From Fusarium oxysporum f. sp. lycopersici 4287 (lineage: Eukaryota > Ascomycota > Sordariomycetes > Hypocreales > Nectriaceae), in assembly GCF_000149955.1 (NCBI RefSeq), contig NC_030993.1:782068-846067 (forward strand): 64,000 bases of DNA. The letters are read 5' to 3'. Both the position numbers and the translations under genes were made by a program. The notes beneath the pieces were generated by a model, which saw only the letters and a list, made by a program, of their open reading frames with translations, did no database searches and had not been told where the DNA came from. Position 1 is the stretch's first letter. Every line of letters starts with the position of its first letter. Shown here piece by piece: positions 22,040 to 34,156 of this stretch.

Positions 22040-22873
22040 GACGGTTTCGTAGCACGCATAGAGAAGCAGTTTTTAGCGAAGGAACCTTTTGGCTTTATTC
22101 CCTATTCTTACCTCCACAAATGGAATTTCTCACGGGAAGAATCGAATGAGATGTTTTTCGAAAGCCATTGCCGTGAGCCTTTTGGTCCTCTCCAACTCAA
22201 GGTAATCAACTTAGTATGATGCCATCGACACCTGACGCCAACTAGTGCTCGGTTCGAGATGACAACTTTCAACTCGCCGCTGGTTTCGTCTTTCAAGATG
22301 AGGACTGCGGTTCATTCCGCCTTGCGAGAAAGACAGGTAGGGACTGAGTAGGGAACGAAACCTATCTTTTTCAAATGTTCTAGGAGAGATGAGGTACTTG
22401 ACTTGGTTTCCGGTTCGCAGTCGGTATTTACTTTCAAAAGAATCGCCATCATCCACTTCCATGGACAAAATGACAGCCATGATAGGCCAGCCCACCGTTT
22501 CTACTGCCTGCATTGCTGTTCAGTCCTTGTCTTAGCTGGTTGGAGCCGCCAATCAAAAGGCTCCTAAATAACTCCAGGGTTAACAGAACTCGAGACAACA
22601 TGTAGCTCGACAGCTTGTCCGTTGCAGGCCATCACCTACACAGTAGCAGCGTTAATGTTCCACAGCCAATATGTTACTACATTACATCATCAAAGGTCAA
22701 GCGTTCAGAACCGGCCTTCCAAGACTACTTTCCAAGTTTATCAGATATACGTGCAGCGCAAAAAGGTGATGGAGTTCATCTAGTGCCCAGTGCGCCAAGA
22801 TACGAACATCAAATGCCACCGGTTTATCAAAGAATGAGCCAAGGATTTGGCCATCTACTGTTTCATATCCCTT
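22040..22873. other. Intergenic, possible degenerate ORF remnant
   Basis: Two overlapping minus-strand frames at 22513-22211 and 22296-22108 look protein-like in part (GDSFESKYRLRTGNQVKYL, LKDETSGELKVVISNRALVG). No splice arrangement joins them convincingly, so a decayed gene is possible. Confidence 0.3.
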
Positions 22874-23926
22874 TTATCCTCTCTTATTGAAGTAGCCGCC
22901 TCTTCGAGCAGCCTCTGGCAGTTCTGTTGGCTTGGTTTTCCCTTCGCAGCTCGATTTCCACAGCAGCTGTGCCTGTTCACACCATCGAAAATGTTCCAAG
23001 AAGCCATCTCGCGCATATAATTTGTCTCGAGCCTCGAATGCCCATTTCTCGCCTTTGGTGCCGATGATGTCTTTTTCGAGAGCAAGTTGACACCCAGCAC
23101 ACGACATTCCGTGTTCGACATTGCCGGTTCGTGAATCATAATACGGAAGTGCGCATGACCCCATAAAATTGAACTTTCTATTGCGTTCTGAGCTTGCTAG
23201 CTGGGCTTGCCTTGGCACATAGGACTGCTGTCTGCAAATCAAACTAACCTGATGGAGAGACACGATAGCAATGCGGGATTTGTACGCGGATTCCTCCATC
23301 GAGTATATTCCAGGCAAAGTTTTGAATGACCTCAAATGGTCCAACTCGACCCTCGTCAAGCGGAATTCCTTTCGGGCAGCTGAAAGAGTTTGCACTTGAG
23401 TCTCCGGGGCTTCCTTGAGGCATTTGAAACAGCATCGATTCCATGTTAGTAGGGATATGAACCCGCCAAATTCGCCGCAAAGACCACAAGACTTGAGACA
23501 TAGGGCATTGTAAAAGTCGAGTAGAGAAATGTCAACGGCAAGTCGTGTTCGTAACAAGGCGCAGAAAAGGTTCAGTCCGTGCAGGACTATTAGTTGATAC
23601 TGCTTAAGAGAGTCTACCGCCTGTCGCGATCGAAGATTCGTTTGTCGAAACTTGAACAGAGAGTGCGCATCAAGACGGACCAACGTGTCACGCAGGAGCT
23701 CCAGTGGTAGCCGGTCAAGGGAGCCAAGTCCGAAATTAGAAGTCCGCTGGAAGGGTGTTGCTATTGACTGATGAACATCGAAGTGTTCACTAGGCGAGAA
23801 CCAGATCACGGAGAGACAGTAGTCTTTGCGGTGGTAGGCGGCAGTGCAAACAATGGCATCGGCCTGCTCCTCGCTGAAACGATATTCAGTGGCGGAGCGA
23901 TATCCGCGAGGCATGATGGTAGCCAT
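22874..23926 (-). CDS. F-box protein with C-terminal cysteine pairs
   Basis: Single exon, 350 residues. The F-box lies at about residues 68-110 (LGSLDRLPLELLRDTLVRLD, then SLFKFRQTNLRSRQAVDSL), the Skp1-binding motif of SCF ubiquitin ligases. Beyond it are paired cysteines (CLKSCGLCG, then CCFKCLK) that could form a small zinc site, and a further CAGC. This layout is common in the large family of fungal F-box proteins of unknown target. The protein ends in a short basic tail. It is probably an SCF substrate receptor, but the substrate cannot be inferred. Confidence 0.83.
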   Translation of the reverse strand: MATIMPRGYRSATEYRFSEEQADAIVCTAAYHRKDYCLSVIWFSPSEHFDVHQSIATPFQRTSNFGLGSLDRLPLELLRDTLVRLDAHSLFKFRQTNLRSRQAVDSLKQYQLIVLHGLNLFCALLRTRLAVDISLLDFYNALCLKSCGLCGEFGGFISLLTWNRCCFKCLKEAPETQVQTLSAARKEFRLTRVELDHLRSFKTLPGIYSMEESAYKSRIAIVSLHQVSLICRQQSYVPRQAQLASSERNRKFNFMGSCALPYYDSRTGNVEHGMSCAGCQLALEKDIIGTKGEKWAFEARDKLYARDGFLEHFRWCEQAQLLWKSSCEGKTKPTELPEAARRGGYFNKRG

Positions 23927-25542
23927 TTATGAAGTGGTCTATACGCTGAAGTGAAAAGGGGGCGAGCTTTAGCAGACGTCGTTGATGGCTGACAATTCGT
24001 TAAGGCATTTGGGATATGACCCGCATTTATCATCGAAGAAATGCGGACGTCGAGTGCTATCGCCTCTCTGAGCTGGGCTGCGTATGGCTCGTTCTTACAA
24101 TCATTCAGCTCATAGATACTGATCTAAAGGTTTTTAAAAGGTCGACTTCATATACACGCATCAAGGAGAGATTCTTTCTATAGGAGCAGATTCAGCGCCG
24201 TGCCGACGCAAGGCGAATCTTTGGTGCCTGGTGACGCCAGGAAGTCGGAGGGCAGTGACACGGGCGACAGCACAGATTTCATGCGCGCAGATACGAATAT
24301 GGGCGATAATACATGAAATGAAAGGGCAGAGTAGCTGTGGTCGCTGACGTTGGCATTTGTCGGGTGGAGTTTGGTCAGGCATTATATCGGTTAGATAAGC
24401 GAACCCACCTCAGCCTCAACACCATGGATTTTTGGATTGGACATCGTGTGCTGATGGGCACATACGACCATAGCTCGTGGAAAATACGGGGTCCCGTTCG
24501 CTCCCCCAGAGTCAAGCCGCGAAGCGCCGGATTAGTAGTTGGGTCGGTGACGACCAGCGAATACCTGGTGTTGTATGTCTTTTGGTGTCGCTTCCTCTTT
24601 TTGCTCCTTCGCTATGCTCAATACCAGGACTGGAGAGGCAGAGTTCTACTTTTATGGCTGGTTTCAATGCAGTATCTACCGGATCAGCAACCATCATACG
24701 CGAGTTAATGGAACGATAGCCTTCTTCGACGTCTCATCTATCTAGTCAACGCGTTGGCGGGTTGATTTGTGACAATCCGGATCAATCAGTTCATAAATGA
24801 GATTCCATAGTAAGGAGTGACGAAATCTAAGAGTCAATCCATGTAGAGAACGCCTAGAATTGACAGAATACCCCGACCTGTAAAGCGGTAAAGCAGTAGA
24901 ACTGACCTTTACCTGTGGGTTGGGAAGCTCGTTGCGCGGGCGAGGAATTCTTTGGCTATTGTTCTTATTTTGCGTGCTGGAGGATTGGAAGGCAGCCTAG
25001 TCTGCACTAAACAATAGCGATTTGGAGACAACAATAATTCACAAGCCCAGCGCGAGGGTTTCCTCGTCATATCTTTTAACTCCTGATTCCTTTAAACCAA
25101 CACCTGATCATCACTTTATTCTGGTGTATCGCCACGCATCATTCTCATCTCTTCCTAACTTCATCTCAAAACATCACGATAGCTTCGCCCACGCCTTGGA
25201 AACCGATCATTAGTATACTTCATCTTGATAGGTATGTTATTTGAGGTTATCTAAGTATTCCTACTCTTTCTCTCCACGGTTCTTATGTGCCTCGCCCTCT
25301 ACATTTCTTCTGCTCCTTCGCATCAATCATCCAGCTCTTTCTTTCGTCTACCAACACTCGTCTCATCTGTCACATTCTCATCCCCTCATCGCGGTTCACC
25401 TACTCTTCACCAGAAGTTCTTGCTTTCATTCCTCCTCTTCCACACATTCCATCCCTATCATTCTTATCATTCCAAGTCGCCTTCACCAAGATACTCAAAT
25501 AATTTCTTACAGACGTACAATCATCATTCGACAGCTAATATC
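23927..25542. other. Long upstream region of the GTPase gene
   Basis: No supported gene in 23927-25200. A possible 5' UTR intron of the GTPase gene runs from GTATGT at 25232 to TTACAG at 25512. The 25240-25540 segment is C/T-rich. An open frame runs from an ATG at 25285 into the GTPase frame but is compositionally UTR-like. Confidence 0.5.
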
Positions 25543-28500
25543 ATGGCAAGGTGGTCCATCGCTGATCTCGCTAGGATGAAGCGCGAGCTGGACTCGGAGG
25601 TCGAGCCAGAAGCCGAGCAGGTTCAGTCAAAGCGCCAGGCAGGTGAGGGCAATGCTGTCGCGCCTGCGCCACTGTTGTTTCCGTGGACAACTTGTGAGGC
25701 CTTTGATGATGTCGAGCGCATGAAGATCAAGGAGGATGCGCTGAAGATTGCCGAAGATGGCACTGCCAAAGTCCGCAAGACACTGGAGTCCACCCTCCGC
25801 CAACTTCAACAAGGGAGTGGAAATGCAGTAATGGCTGGACAGCCACTCATCGAGAGATGGTTGAAAGAACACGGTGAGTATCTTCAGGTCTACATTTCTG
25901 TTGCGATTAAAGTTGCTAACTTTCTTGCAGCCGCGCTGGGCGAACAACACCAGGACCTCGAGATTCTTATCGGCGTCGAAGGTCCTACCGGAGCCGGCAA
26001 ATCTTCTTTCCTGGATTCACTGCTCGAGATTCCGGAGCTGTTCCCATCGGGTCACCAGGGAGCCGCCACTGCGACTGTTGCAAAGGTCTCATGGAATTGG
26101 GATGATGCGCCTGGACATCTGTTTCGTGCCAAGGTCACCTTCCAAAACCTCAGCGACATCGAGGCAATGTTTGAGTCGGTGCTGAAAGACATCAAGTCTC
26201 TTCTTGATCGTCAAGCTTCGCAGAACAATGCTGATCCGGACGAGGAAACCGAGGCAAGGGACACCATTGACTATCGCATCAAGTATGAGATGGCTAAGAT
26301 CAAGGCTGTCTGGGGCCTCGAGCGAGACAATCTTGAGGCTGCTGTGCAACGACAAGGCGCTGTCGCATCATACATGCCTCTGGTACAACAAATTCTCAAA
26401 ACGAACCCACGAGCTCATCAATACTTGCGCCAAGGCATGATTGAGTTCAAACGATCAGTCTTGAAGGATATTCGAAGCGACGTCAAGCCATTCATGACTT
26501 CCAGAGCTTCCAAGTTTGGGTCAGATCGAATGTTTTCTATTTGGCCTATTGTCAAAGATGTTCACATGTTTGTCAAATCCGATATCCTCAAGTCGGGAAT
26601 GACGCTTGTCGACCTTCCTGGATGCAGTGATTCGACACCTTCTCGCTCAGAGATTGCGAAGAAGTATTCGCATCGCCTGGATGTGCGCTTGGTGGTTAGC
26701 CCCATCATGAGAGCTGCAGATGAGAACCAAAGCCAGATTCTCATGCAGAGTGGCTTCGATGAAGCCCTGATGAAGATTCGTGGAAAATATGATGGCCATG
26801 GTTTCGGCATCATACTGTCAAAGACGGACCATCTTTCTGTGGACGGATACATTTCGGACTTACTTGAGCAACATCAGGACCCAGAAATGGAAGACAAATT
26901 TGATCAGTTGAAAGGACTCACTGAAAGAAGGGCCAGGGGACAGAACGGAATCAAGAAGCTTGCCATCGATATCAAAAAGGCAAAGGTTGATGAGAAGAAG
27001 GCGCGAGAGGCATACTCCGAAGCTGCAAAGAACCAGACTAACCAGTCCCAAGGTATGACAGCCTCCGAATCGAAAGCCAATGCTAACATAGTACCTTAGA
27101 TGATCCAGAGCTGTGTCGAAAGAACATCGAGAAACTCCAAGCAAACGCCAGGGGCCAATCTGACGCTGTCAAAAAGATGTCGAGGCTGCTTGAGAAGGCC
27201 CGAGCGCGTGCGCAAGAACTCAGCCAGGAGATTTTCGACATCGACCACTGGCTGCACCAGCGAGCTATCGAGGAACGAAACCGTTTTGTCAAGGCGCACA
27301 TCCAGGAGAAATACGATGCCAGGCAGAGGGAGCTCAATCGGACCGACCAGGGCAATCATGTACTTTCCATGTTTCCTGTCTCTACCGAAGCGTTCTGGAA
27401 ACTGGCAGATGATAATGCTTCAGTGAAAGGATATCCAACACTCGAGGCTACTGGAGTTCCGGCCGCGCAGAGATGGCTCCTCGAAGCAACTCTCAGCAAG
27501 CGCGAGAACCACTTGGACGATATGCTGAGCAAGTACCAGAATCTCATGGACTTGATGAGAATCTACTCCAACGAGAAAGGCCAGGATGCAGACTTTAGTG
27601 TCACTCATGCCGACGTCCAGAAAGCTCTGGGTCCTGTCCATCAGAGCATTGCTGTTGTAAGTATTGAACGCAAACGATATGAACTCTGACACATATATCT
27701 TTCGGGTCACTAACTATGAACCAGTCACTGAGTATGCTCATTTCCGCTGAGTCTGCCAAGATTGACATGCTTGATCCTCTTATGAATCGAAGGATGGCCG
27801 AGCGCAAGTTCAGGGCTGAGGCCAGCCGCATTGCAACCAACTGGTCACTGAAGGAACCCAACAATGAGATGAGTGGTTTCATGCTCTGGAACACCTACGG
27901 TGCCATCATGAGGCGTGACGGTGACGACTACACTTCGAAAGGCTAAATCTCTATGACTTATAGTTGGATGGACGACATGTAAGTGATGTGCAATTTGCTG
28001 ATCATGTTCTAAACTCACCAAATCAACAGGGCTTCTCCCGTTCTCAGAACCGTTTCAAAAGAATGGGATGAGGAGATGAACCAGCAACTGCGCCGGATTG
28101 GGGTTGCCATGGAATCTGCTTTCAAGAAAGGTTGGGCGCCCTACCCAAAGAAGCTCGAGCAAGCTATCAGAGAGAAGTTCCCAGCCCTGGAGCTGAGCTT
28201 CCAAGACTTGATATCAATGATGTCAAGCATTGAGCGCATGTCCGTGAACAAGATTCGCACCCACATTGAAGACCTGTCCAGAGAAGCTTCCGAGGTAACG
28301 ATGGATGCTAAAGCCTTCCTGATGCGAGAAATGAAACCAATTTTCGACGATGGTCTCATGATAAGTAAGTGCCGCCATACCAAACCTTTCATTTGGACAA
28401 AGAATATGACTGACCAGACCCCGATAGCTGGAACTGGCTCATATGCGAAACGACGAGCGCATAACGTGTCAGGCGTTGAGGGTCAAAGCGACACCATGTG

Positions 28501-28858
28501 CTACCAGATGACGGACTGTCTTAACGAGAAGCTTGAAGAAAAGAAGCGTGAGACCAGAACACGACTGGATCTGGTTATTCTTGAAAGTATCAAGAACCTT
28601 AAGGAACGAGTGGACAGCCTAATCGACAATCTGATTGACAACAGTCCAGCCGACAGTGGTTTAAAGCAGAAGAAAACTGAGCTTCAGGGACACGTCCGAG
28701 CCAACCTCCGCGACTGGGAGCAGAAATGGCAGCAACAAGTGGCAACAGATGAGGATGCCAACTCGGAGCCTGACAGCGACCAGGGTAGCGATGGAGAGGA
28801 CGATGATGATTCCTACAATGACCTCGCGGAGCTCTTGGGAGACGACGAAATGGAGTGA
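25543..28858 (+). CDS. SLIP-GC-like large GTPase, interrupted by in-frame stop
   Basis: Six exons: 25543-25873, 25931-27052, 27100-27656, 27725-27978, 28030-28364 and 28428-28858, about 1009 codons. It has a dynamin-superfamily-like GTPase domain: P-loop GPTGAGKSS near residue 128, DLPGCSD near 338 and SKTD near 407. Long charged helices follow, ending in an acidic tail (DEDANSEPDSDQGSDGEDDD). The layout matches fungal relatives of the nuclear GTPase SLIP-GC. Codon 744 is TAA (27944-27946), yet coding sequence continues in the same frame (YSWMDDM) into well-spliced exons 5-6. It is probably a nonsense allele or sequencing error. The ATG at 25543 (MARWSIADLARM) is preferred because upstream codons look like UTR. 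Confidence 0.8.
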
Positions 28859-29775
28859 AGATGTCATGGCGTACATGGGAAGAACATTTTGGGGTTTCAT
28901 ACTGGAGTTGAAGCTGGATCAAACTGGAGACTGCTTACATGGAGGATATTGAAAATGGCGTATGGGACATCTGGGCAGGAATCTGCATGGTGAAAATGGC
29001 GTACGGATATGAGAGATAAGATTGATGATACTAGACGATACCCCCCCAATTAGCACAGATCAGATTGACAGATACCCAAATTGAAACTAACAGACTATTG
29101 CTCTGTCACTCCGGTTCTCCCCTCGAAACTTGTGCTCAACATATCAGTACTCTATAGAGAAGCCCATCAAACCCCAAATGGATACGGGAATCAGAAAAGA
29201 GTGTATTAACCGAATGAAAGCCTGAAATTTGATAACAACTTCCAGAGTGAAGCAATCTGTCCATCTGAGTACTCTACTTAGAGAGTGATGGCTACTGAAT
29301 GATGAAATCAGATTCATATCTCCACGTCCTCTCTTGAACGTCGCGCCTTGGAGCGACGTCGGCGCGGGGTTGACTGATTGATGTCGAACGTTCTGGAGGC
29401 AGAGGAAGCTTGTGCAGGCGGGGACAAGACAACCACCTCAGATGTGAAGTTTGAGAGCGCCCTGACTTCAAAGCCTTCCTACATCCTTCCATTCAAATGC
29501 ATGGCACTTAGAAGGCAGATACCCGCTCAGAGCGTGAGGGGAGGTCATTGTGAAGCCTGATTACGTCAATTTGGATGGTGGGGCCGTTCCGTTGGCGGGG
29601 GTCAATCATTACCCCGGAACTCGGTTAATCCATCTCGAACTCCGTTCCCATATCTCGAGCTTCTCTCAACATCTCTCATACTACACAACAGGCGTGATAG
29701 TACCCTTCATTTATTGGACCTCATATCTCAGACACTGAAAGATCCGACGCAGATTGCTTAATCTCGCCCGTCGCA
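28859..29775. other. Intergenic, no gene seen
   Basis: Between the GTPase and thioesterase genes. It has one C-run at 29041 and short frames only. Confidence 0.55.
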
Positions 29776-30643
29776 ATGTCAAGAAAGCTCAATCCTACGA
29801 AATTCACACAGGCGGTGCGTACACCCAAGGTACCTCGAGGCGCATGCATTGCACAGCCAATTGCAACTCATACGACTCACGTCTTTCTAAAAGCTTGGCA
29901 ATTAACTCATGATTGTGTTCCAGGTCGTGCGCTCCTTCATGGCAGACTCTGGTCTTGAGCCTCGGTATGTACCCCAAGCCACCGATGGAGACTCGGCATT
30001 CCGTGATAAGATCCCGATACTGACTCCGTTGTCTTTAGTCTTCTAGGAAAACATGTATAGACACCGGAACATTGAATCTGAGATGTGTATTGACGTGGTG
30101 CAGTTTCGTGTCATTAGCGCGACAGAAGGCAAAGTCGACTTCGAGCTTGACATCCAAAAAGAACACACCGTTCGTTTCTCACCTCATCACAAATGAGCTC
30201 TCACTAATCTCATCCAGAACCGCCTTCAAACGCTCCATGGTGGTACACTTGCCAGTCTCGTCGATCTTGGTGGCTCACTCGCAGTCGCCTCATCAGGCCG
30301 CTTTGCAACAGGCGTATCAACCGATCTGAACGGTACGTAGCTCTTTCAATCACGTACGACTTTGCTGACTTGGCAGTGACATATCTAAGCCCCGGAGGCC
30401 GCCCAGGAGACGTCCTCAAGGGTACTGCCACTCTCGACAAGATTGGCAAGACACTTGCTTTCACGCAGGTGACATTCACCAATAGCAAGGGACAACTAGC
30501 TGCGCGAGGAAGCCATACAAAGTGAGTCTAGCCATCAATTGTTCACGTGGAATTTGTGTACTAACTTAACAAGATACGTAACGGGTACCATGGGTGAAGA
30601 TGGCCCATTCGTTGCTCCAGCTGAGTTCTCAGACGTGGACTAG
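29776..30643 (+). CDS. Hotdog-fold thioesterase (ACOT13/PaaI-like)
   Basis: Seven exons: 29776-29814, 29924-29964, 30039-30054, 30104-30169, 30218-30332, 30377-30521 and 30574-30643, giving 163 residues. Every junction keeps frame and every intron is GT-AG. The hotdog signature is NRLQTLHGGTLASLVDLGGSLA, with the HGG motif and Asp/Gly characteristic of acyl-CoA thioesterases of the ACOT13 group; VSTDLNVTYLSPG follows as the second core strand. Such enzymes hydrolyse acyl-CoA thioesters, often in mitochondria. The third exon is only 16 nt (LLGKH) and introns make up over 40% of the gene. No single reading frame exceeds 100 codons, so simple ORF finders miss it. Confidence 0.85.
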
Positions 30644-30803
30644 ACGATTTCATGAGATTTTAGACATTCTGTTGATGTGGTAGATTTGAGATGTACTAAA
30701 TATCATAAAGTATAGAAGGGTGGTATCATATCTGTTGAAGTTGTCCAAATTCATTCACGCCCATTCTCCGTCATAAAGCGATTCATTATCTGTCCCAGTA
30801 CGC

Positions 30804-32099
30804 CTAATGCTTCTCCGGGTAAGGCTGAGCTGGTACCTGGGGAGGAGTACCATCAGCCTGGTGGTTCAAGCCCACTGTCTCCTCATGAGGAGGCGGTGAT
30901 CTGGGCTGAGACACAGGAGATATAGCATCATAGGCCGCATATTGAGGTTGTTGTGGTGCATAGTAGCCGTTTTGCTGCTGGGGCATTTGTTGCTGAGGAC
31001 CATACCCCTGAGCCAGATGCTGCTGTTCAGGCTGCGGATAATGCTGCTGCTGAGGCATAGGTACAGCATTCTGCGCCTGAGGAGCAACCTGTCCATAACC
31101 CCAAGCCGTACGCTCTCCAGCCTCAACACCCTTTACAGGCTCCTGCTCCTGCTTCGACCAAATACCGTTGTTCCTAGCACGGCCAATAGCGAAAACCAAG
31201 CAGAGGACAACGAATTGAGGCCAAATTCCAAAGACGACTTCGAGGATGTAGTAAGCGTACTTGTACTCACGATCGCGGTACGCACTGCTCAGATTGGTCC
31301 AAGCAGCTGTCGACGCCATATTGAACGTTGTGCGCATGAGCCAAACAACGGATGCGGCGATGAACATGTTTGAGCACCAAGTAAGAGCATTCTCGCCCTT
31401 TGATTGAACCTTGATCATAATTGCCCGCGCAACAATGGCAAGAGAAATGACAAAGACCAAAACACTGAAAGAGAAAGCAATCTGTCGAGATTTGGTGTAG
31501 CTATCCGCACCAACGCGAACATCGTTGAAGAAAACTTCATACACATATCTAATTCGAAGACCGAAGGCGGTCAAAGCGAGAATAAATAGGATAGCTGCTG
31601 CGATGTATGAGACAAGGCGAAGGATCTTGCCCTTGGGGTCGGGGCGGCCTGTCTGAACCATGACGATACCGGTGCCGAGACGGAGGAGGATGATCATGAT
31701 GAGAATATCGGTGACCATGTCGTAAATGAGCGCAAGGGTAGCGAGGACTTGCACGGTGACGAGCAGGGTTTTCGAGTAATGCGAGTCAAAGTCACTGTCG
31801 ATTCTCCCGCCGTAGTATAATTGCGAGTGAACGACTGAGACGACGTATGAGGCGAATTCGAAGAAGGCATAGCTAAGATGGGTCAGTTATTCCACTTCAT
31901 CAAACAAGTAGCAGAGGATGGGAGCATACCCTGAGAACACCAAAAGAGCCAACTTGAGATACGTGAAAGCAGTTCTCGCAGGATCCCTCTTACGGCGGAC
32001 GAGACAGAAACTGCAGAAGAATAGAACGACAGAGGGAATCCATGCTCCAAGGAAGACCATGGCCCCGTGGGCGATCCAATATTTCTCAAGTTCGTACAT
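30804..32099 (-). CDS. Seven-transmembrane protein with Gln-rich tail
   Basis: Two exons, 32099-31930 and 31872-30804, with a 57-nt intron (GTATGC, AACTGACC branch, CTTAG), give 412 residues. Seven hydrophobic helices span about residues 8-260 (for example VFLGAWIPSVVLFFCSFCLV and YILEVVFGIWPQFVVLCLVF). The topology resembles the fungal DUF7702-type integral membrane family and, more distantly, RTA1-like proteins. The cytoplasmic tail of about 110 residues is rich in Gln, Pro and Tyr (MPQQQHYPQPEQQ) and low-complexity. Function is unknown. The start ATG follows a short AT-rich leader and fits the first helix. Confidence 0.82.
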
Positions 32100-33363
32100 T
32101 GTCGTATGTTGAGAGTTGTAATTGTTAAGAGTATCTCGAAGAATGCAGGACTGAGGATGTGTGTAAGTTACACAAAGATTCGTAAATCGCCGCCAAAAGT
32201 CGGAGACCAACAGTGTTGAGAAGTGCCAAACCACACCACAAATAAAAAGAAAACAAGCCAAGATATAAAGTCCAGAAACGAAACAACAAACTTGAGCGCC
32301 ACTCCTTCATATTTAGCTCCCCCAAGCTGTATCACCTCTTTAGCTTTCTCATCACAGTCGAGAGAGTTTTCAGGGCTGAAGCAATTGGGTCAGCAACCTG
32401 CATCTAAGCACCAAGCCAATGGGCGACCATCCGCGCTGCAGGGGTCCCGGCACTGCCTCTCCGGGCGTTTTAGCAGCTTCGCTATTGGCTTGGCATGCAT
32501 GAGCTTTGCATGTTTTGTAATTTACCAAGGCTTTTTGAGCTGTAACTCACGTTGTGGTCAGGCGTAATTTTGCAAATGACCTTTAATTTTTTTAATTAAA
32601 TCACAGAGTGAGTTCCCTATTGTTGAGCTGTCGAAGAGTGATTGTTAACCGCCGACGTTGAAAGAACTAAACTCTAAAAATCCCATTTATAGGTGGTCTC
32701 GGGTGGTCCACAATATTCGTAACCGCCCAGAGGATACGATGCGATGTGATGCTGGCGCAGAAGTGTTACGTACGACTCGGTCACTGGCCCAGCCGCAATA
32801 GCGGATTGATCGTGAATCGACATCTCAGTGCCGTCTCAAATGGGTAATGGCCGTACGAAATGCCTTACAAGAGCTTGTCTTGGCACGTGGTTCGAAGAAT
32901 GTAAACGAGCGATGCTTCTGGGGCTGAGCAGCTGTGGTATGTTTCTAAGCACTTTATTCGTGTGTCAGCACTGTGATTGAGTAGTGGGTATTCGTATCGG
33001 TTTGAGGTTTGAAGATGAACTTGTTGAAACACCAAGCTCACGATTCGGATGTCGATTGATGGCAAATGACATTTACCTCAAATATCTTCTAGCCATAAAT
33101 TCTCATAGTTGTGATTCAAAAGAAACTAGAGCCTCATGTCGTTGCTGTTTTCCCAGTCCCATTTGAGCCCAACCTCATCGCTGCGATGGTCTTACTGCCA
33201 AGACTGTCCGGCCATTACTCTCTAACTCAGCCACGCTGACGCTCTCATGAGTCCATCCCCGCAGGCTCAATCACAAAGACAACACCCAAGTGAAAAAAAA
33301 GAAACATCCAAGTAGTATGATCAATTAGTCATCCATCATCACAGTCCCCCACCAACATCAACC
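32100..33363. other. Intergenic, no gene seen
   Basis: Upstream of the membrane-protein gene and downstream of the next minus-strand gene. A poly-T/TTAATT patch lies at 32582-32602. No supported ORF. Confidence 0.5.
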
Positions 33364-34156
33364 TCACGAATTCCTCTTCGCATACAAAAACGTCGGCATC
33401 AAATCCGACGCCGGAAAAAGATCCCTCGTCCCCGTCTTTAACCAACAATTCCCTCCCTTGACTTCATAGTTCTTCGCCATCTCTCTATTAAACGCGATAC
33501 TATCACAGAGCGTCGCGTTTTCCTTCCCGCTGTTGATCTCGGTGTACATTGCACATGCATGCATACAGTCGAATGCTGTGTAGGCCAGTATAGGCACTAT
33601 ATCGTTCCCTGGGTAGTCAAACCCGCAGGTGTATGTGAAGACGTAGCCGTTGGTGGTGGTGTAGTCGTCTTTACCGTTTGGTTGGGAGCATGCGTCGGGG
33701 AGAGTGAGGTTTGTTACTTGGTCTGCTGGTTTGGGCTCGTAGAATTTCGACTCGGTGGTTTCGGTGGTTTCGCTTGCGCTTGCTGTGAGGGTTGGACAGG
33801 CGGAGGCTCGTTTCGCGGACGCAGCTGGGGCCTCAGACACTTGTGAACTATGGCTGTTAGCATTTGTGCATGTGTTAGTAAGTCTGGGTCTCGTACTTCT
33901 TGCAGTCGGCCAGAGCTGATCCAAGACCTCCACCAACTCCAGCTCCGACAACCACTGCAGTGATGATAGCAACAAGCGCGCATAGACTCAATATGCTCAG
34001 ACCAAAGGGACCTTTTCGTGCCTCGACGACCTGAACATAACCCGATATTGGATCCTTCGAACCCTGACTGTAAACGCCGTGTGGGTTGACTTCTGGCGCA
34101 TGAGCTGCGCTGTCCGAGTAGACCTCGAGGCCTTCGTGATACCGTGACTCCGACAT
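33364..34156 (-). CDS. Single-pass membrane protein with Cys-rich extracellular domain
   Basis: Two exons, 34156-33897 and 33853-33364, with a 43-nt intron (GTACGA, CTAAC branch, ACAG), give 249 residues. A cytosolic N-terminus of about 50 residues precedes one transmembrane helix (GLSILSLCALVAIITAVVVG) and a glycine-rich juxtamembrane stretch. The outside region starts with a Ser/Thr/Ala linker, then a compact domain with at least six cysteines (CSQPNGKDD, TYTCGFDYPG, FDCMHACAMY, CDSIAFN, GGNCWLK). The FDCMxxC and NCWLK pattern recalls PAN/Apple-like adhesive domains seen in fungal surface proteins. A cell-surface role is inferred. Confidence 0.8.

Noticed and set aside
25285..25542. Extended N-terminus of the GTPase from an upstream ATG
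   Set aside because: The added 86 residues are Ser/Phe/His-rich, the DNA is a C/T tract, and a likely 5' UTR intron acceptor lies at 25512, so this is UTR.
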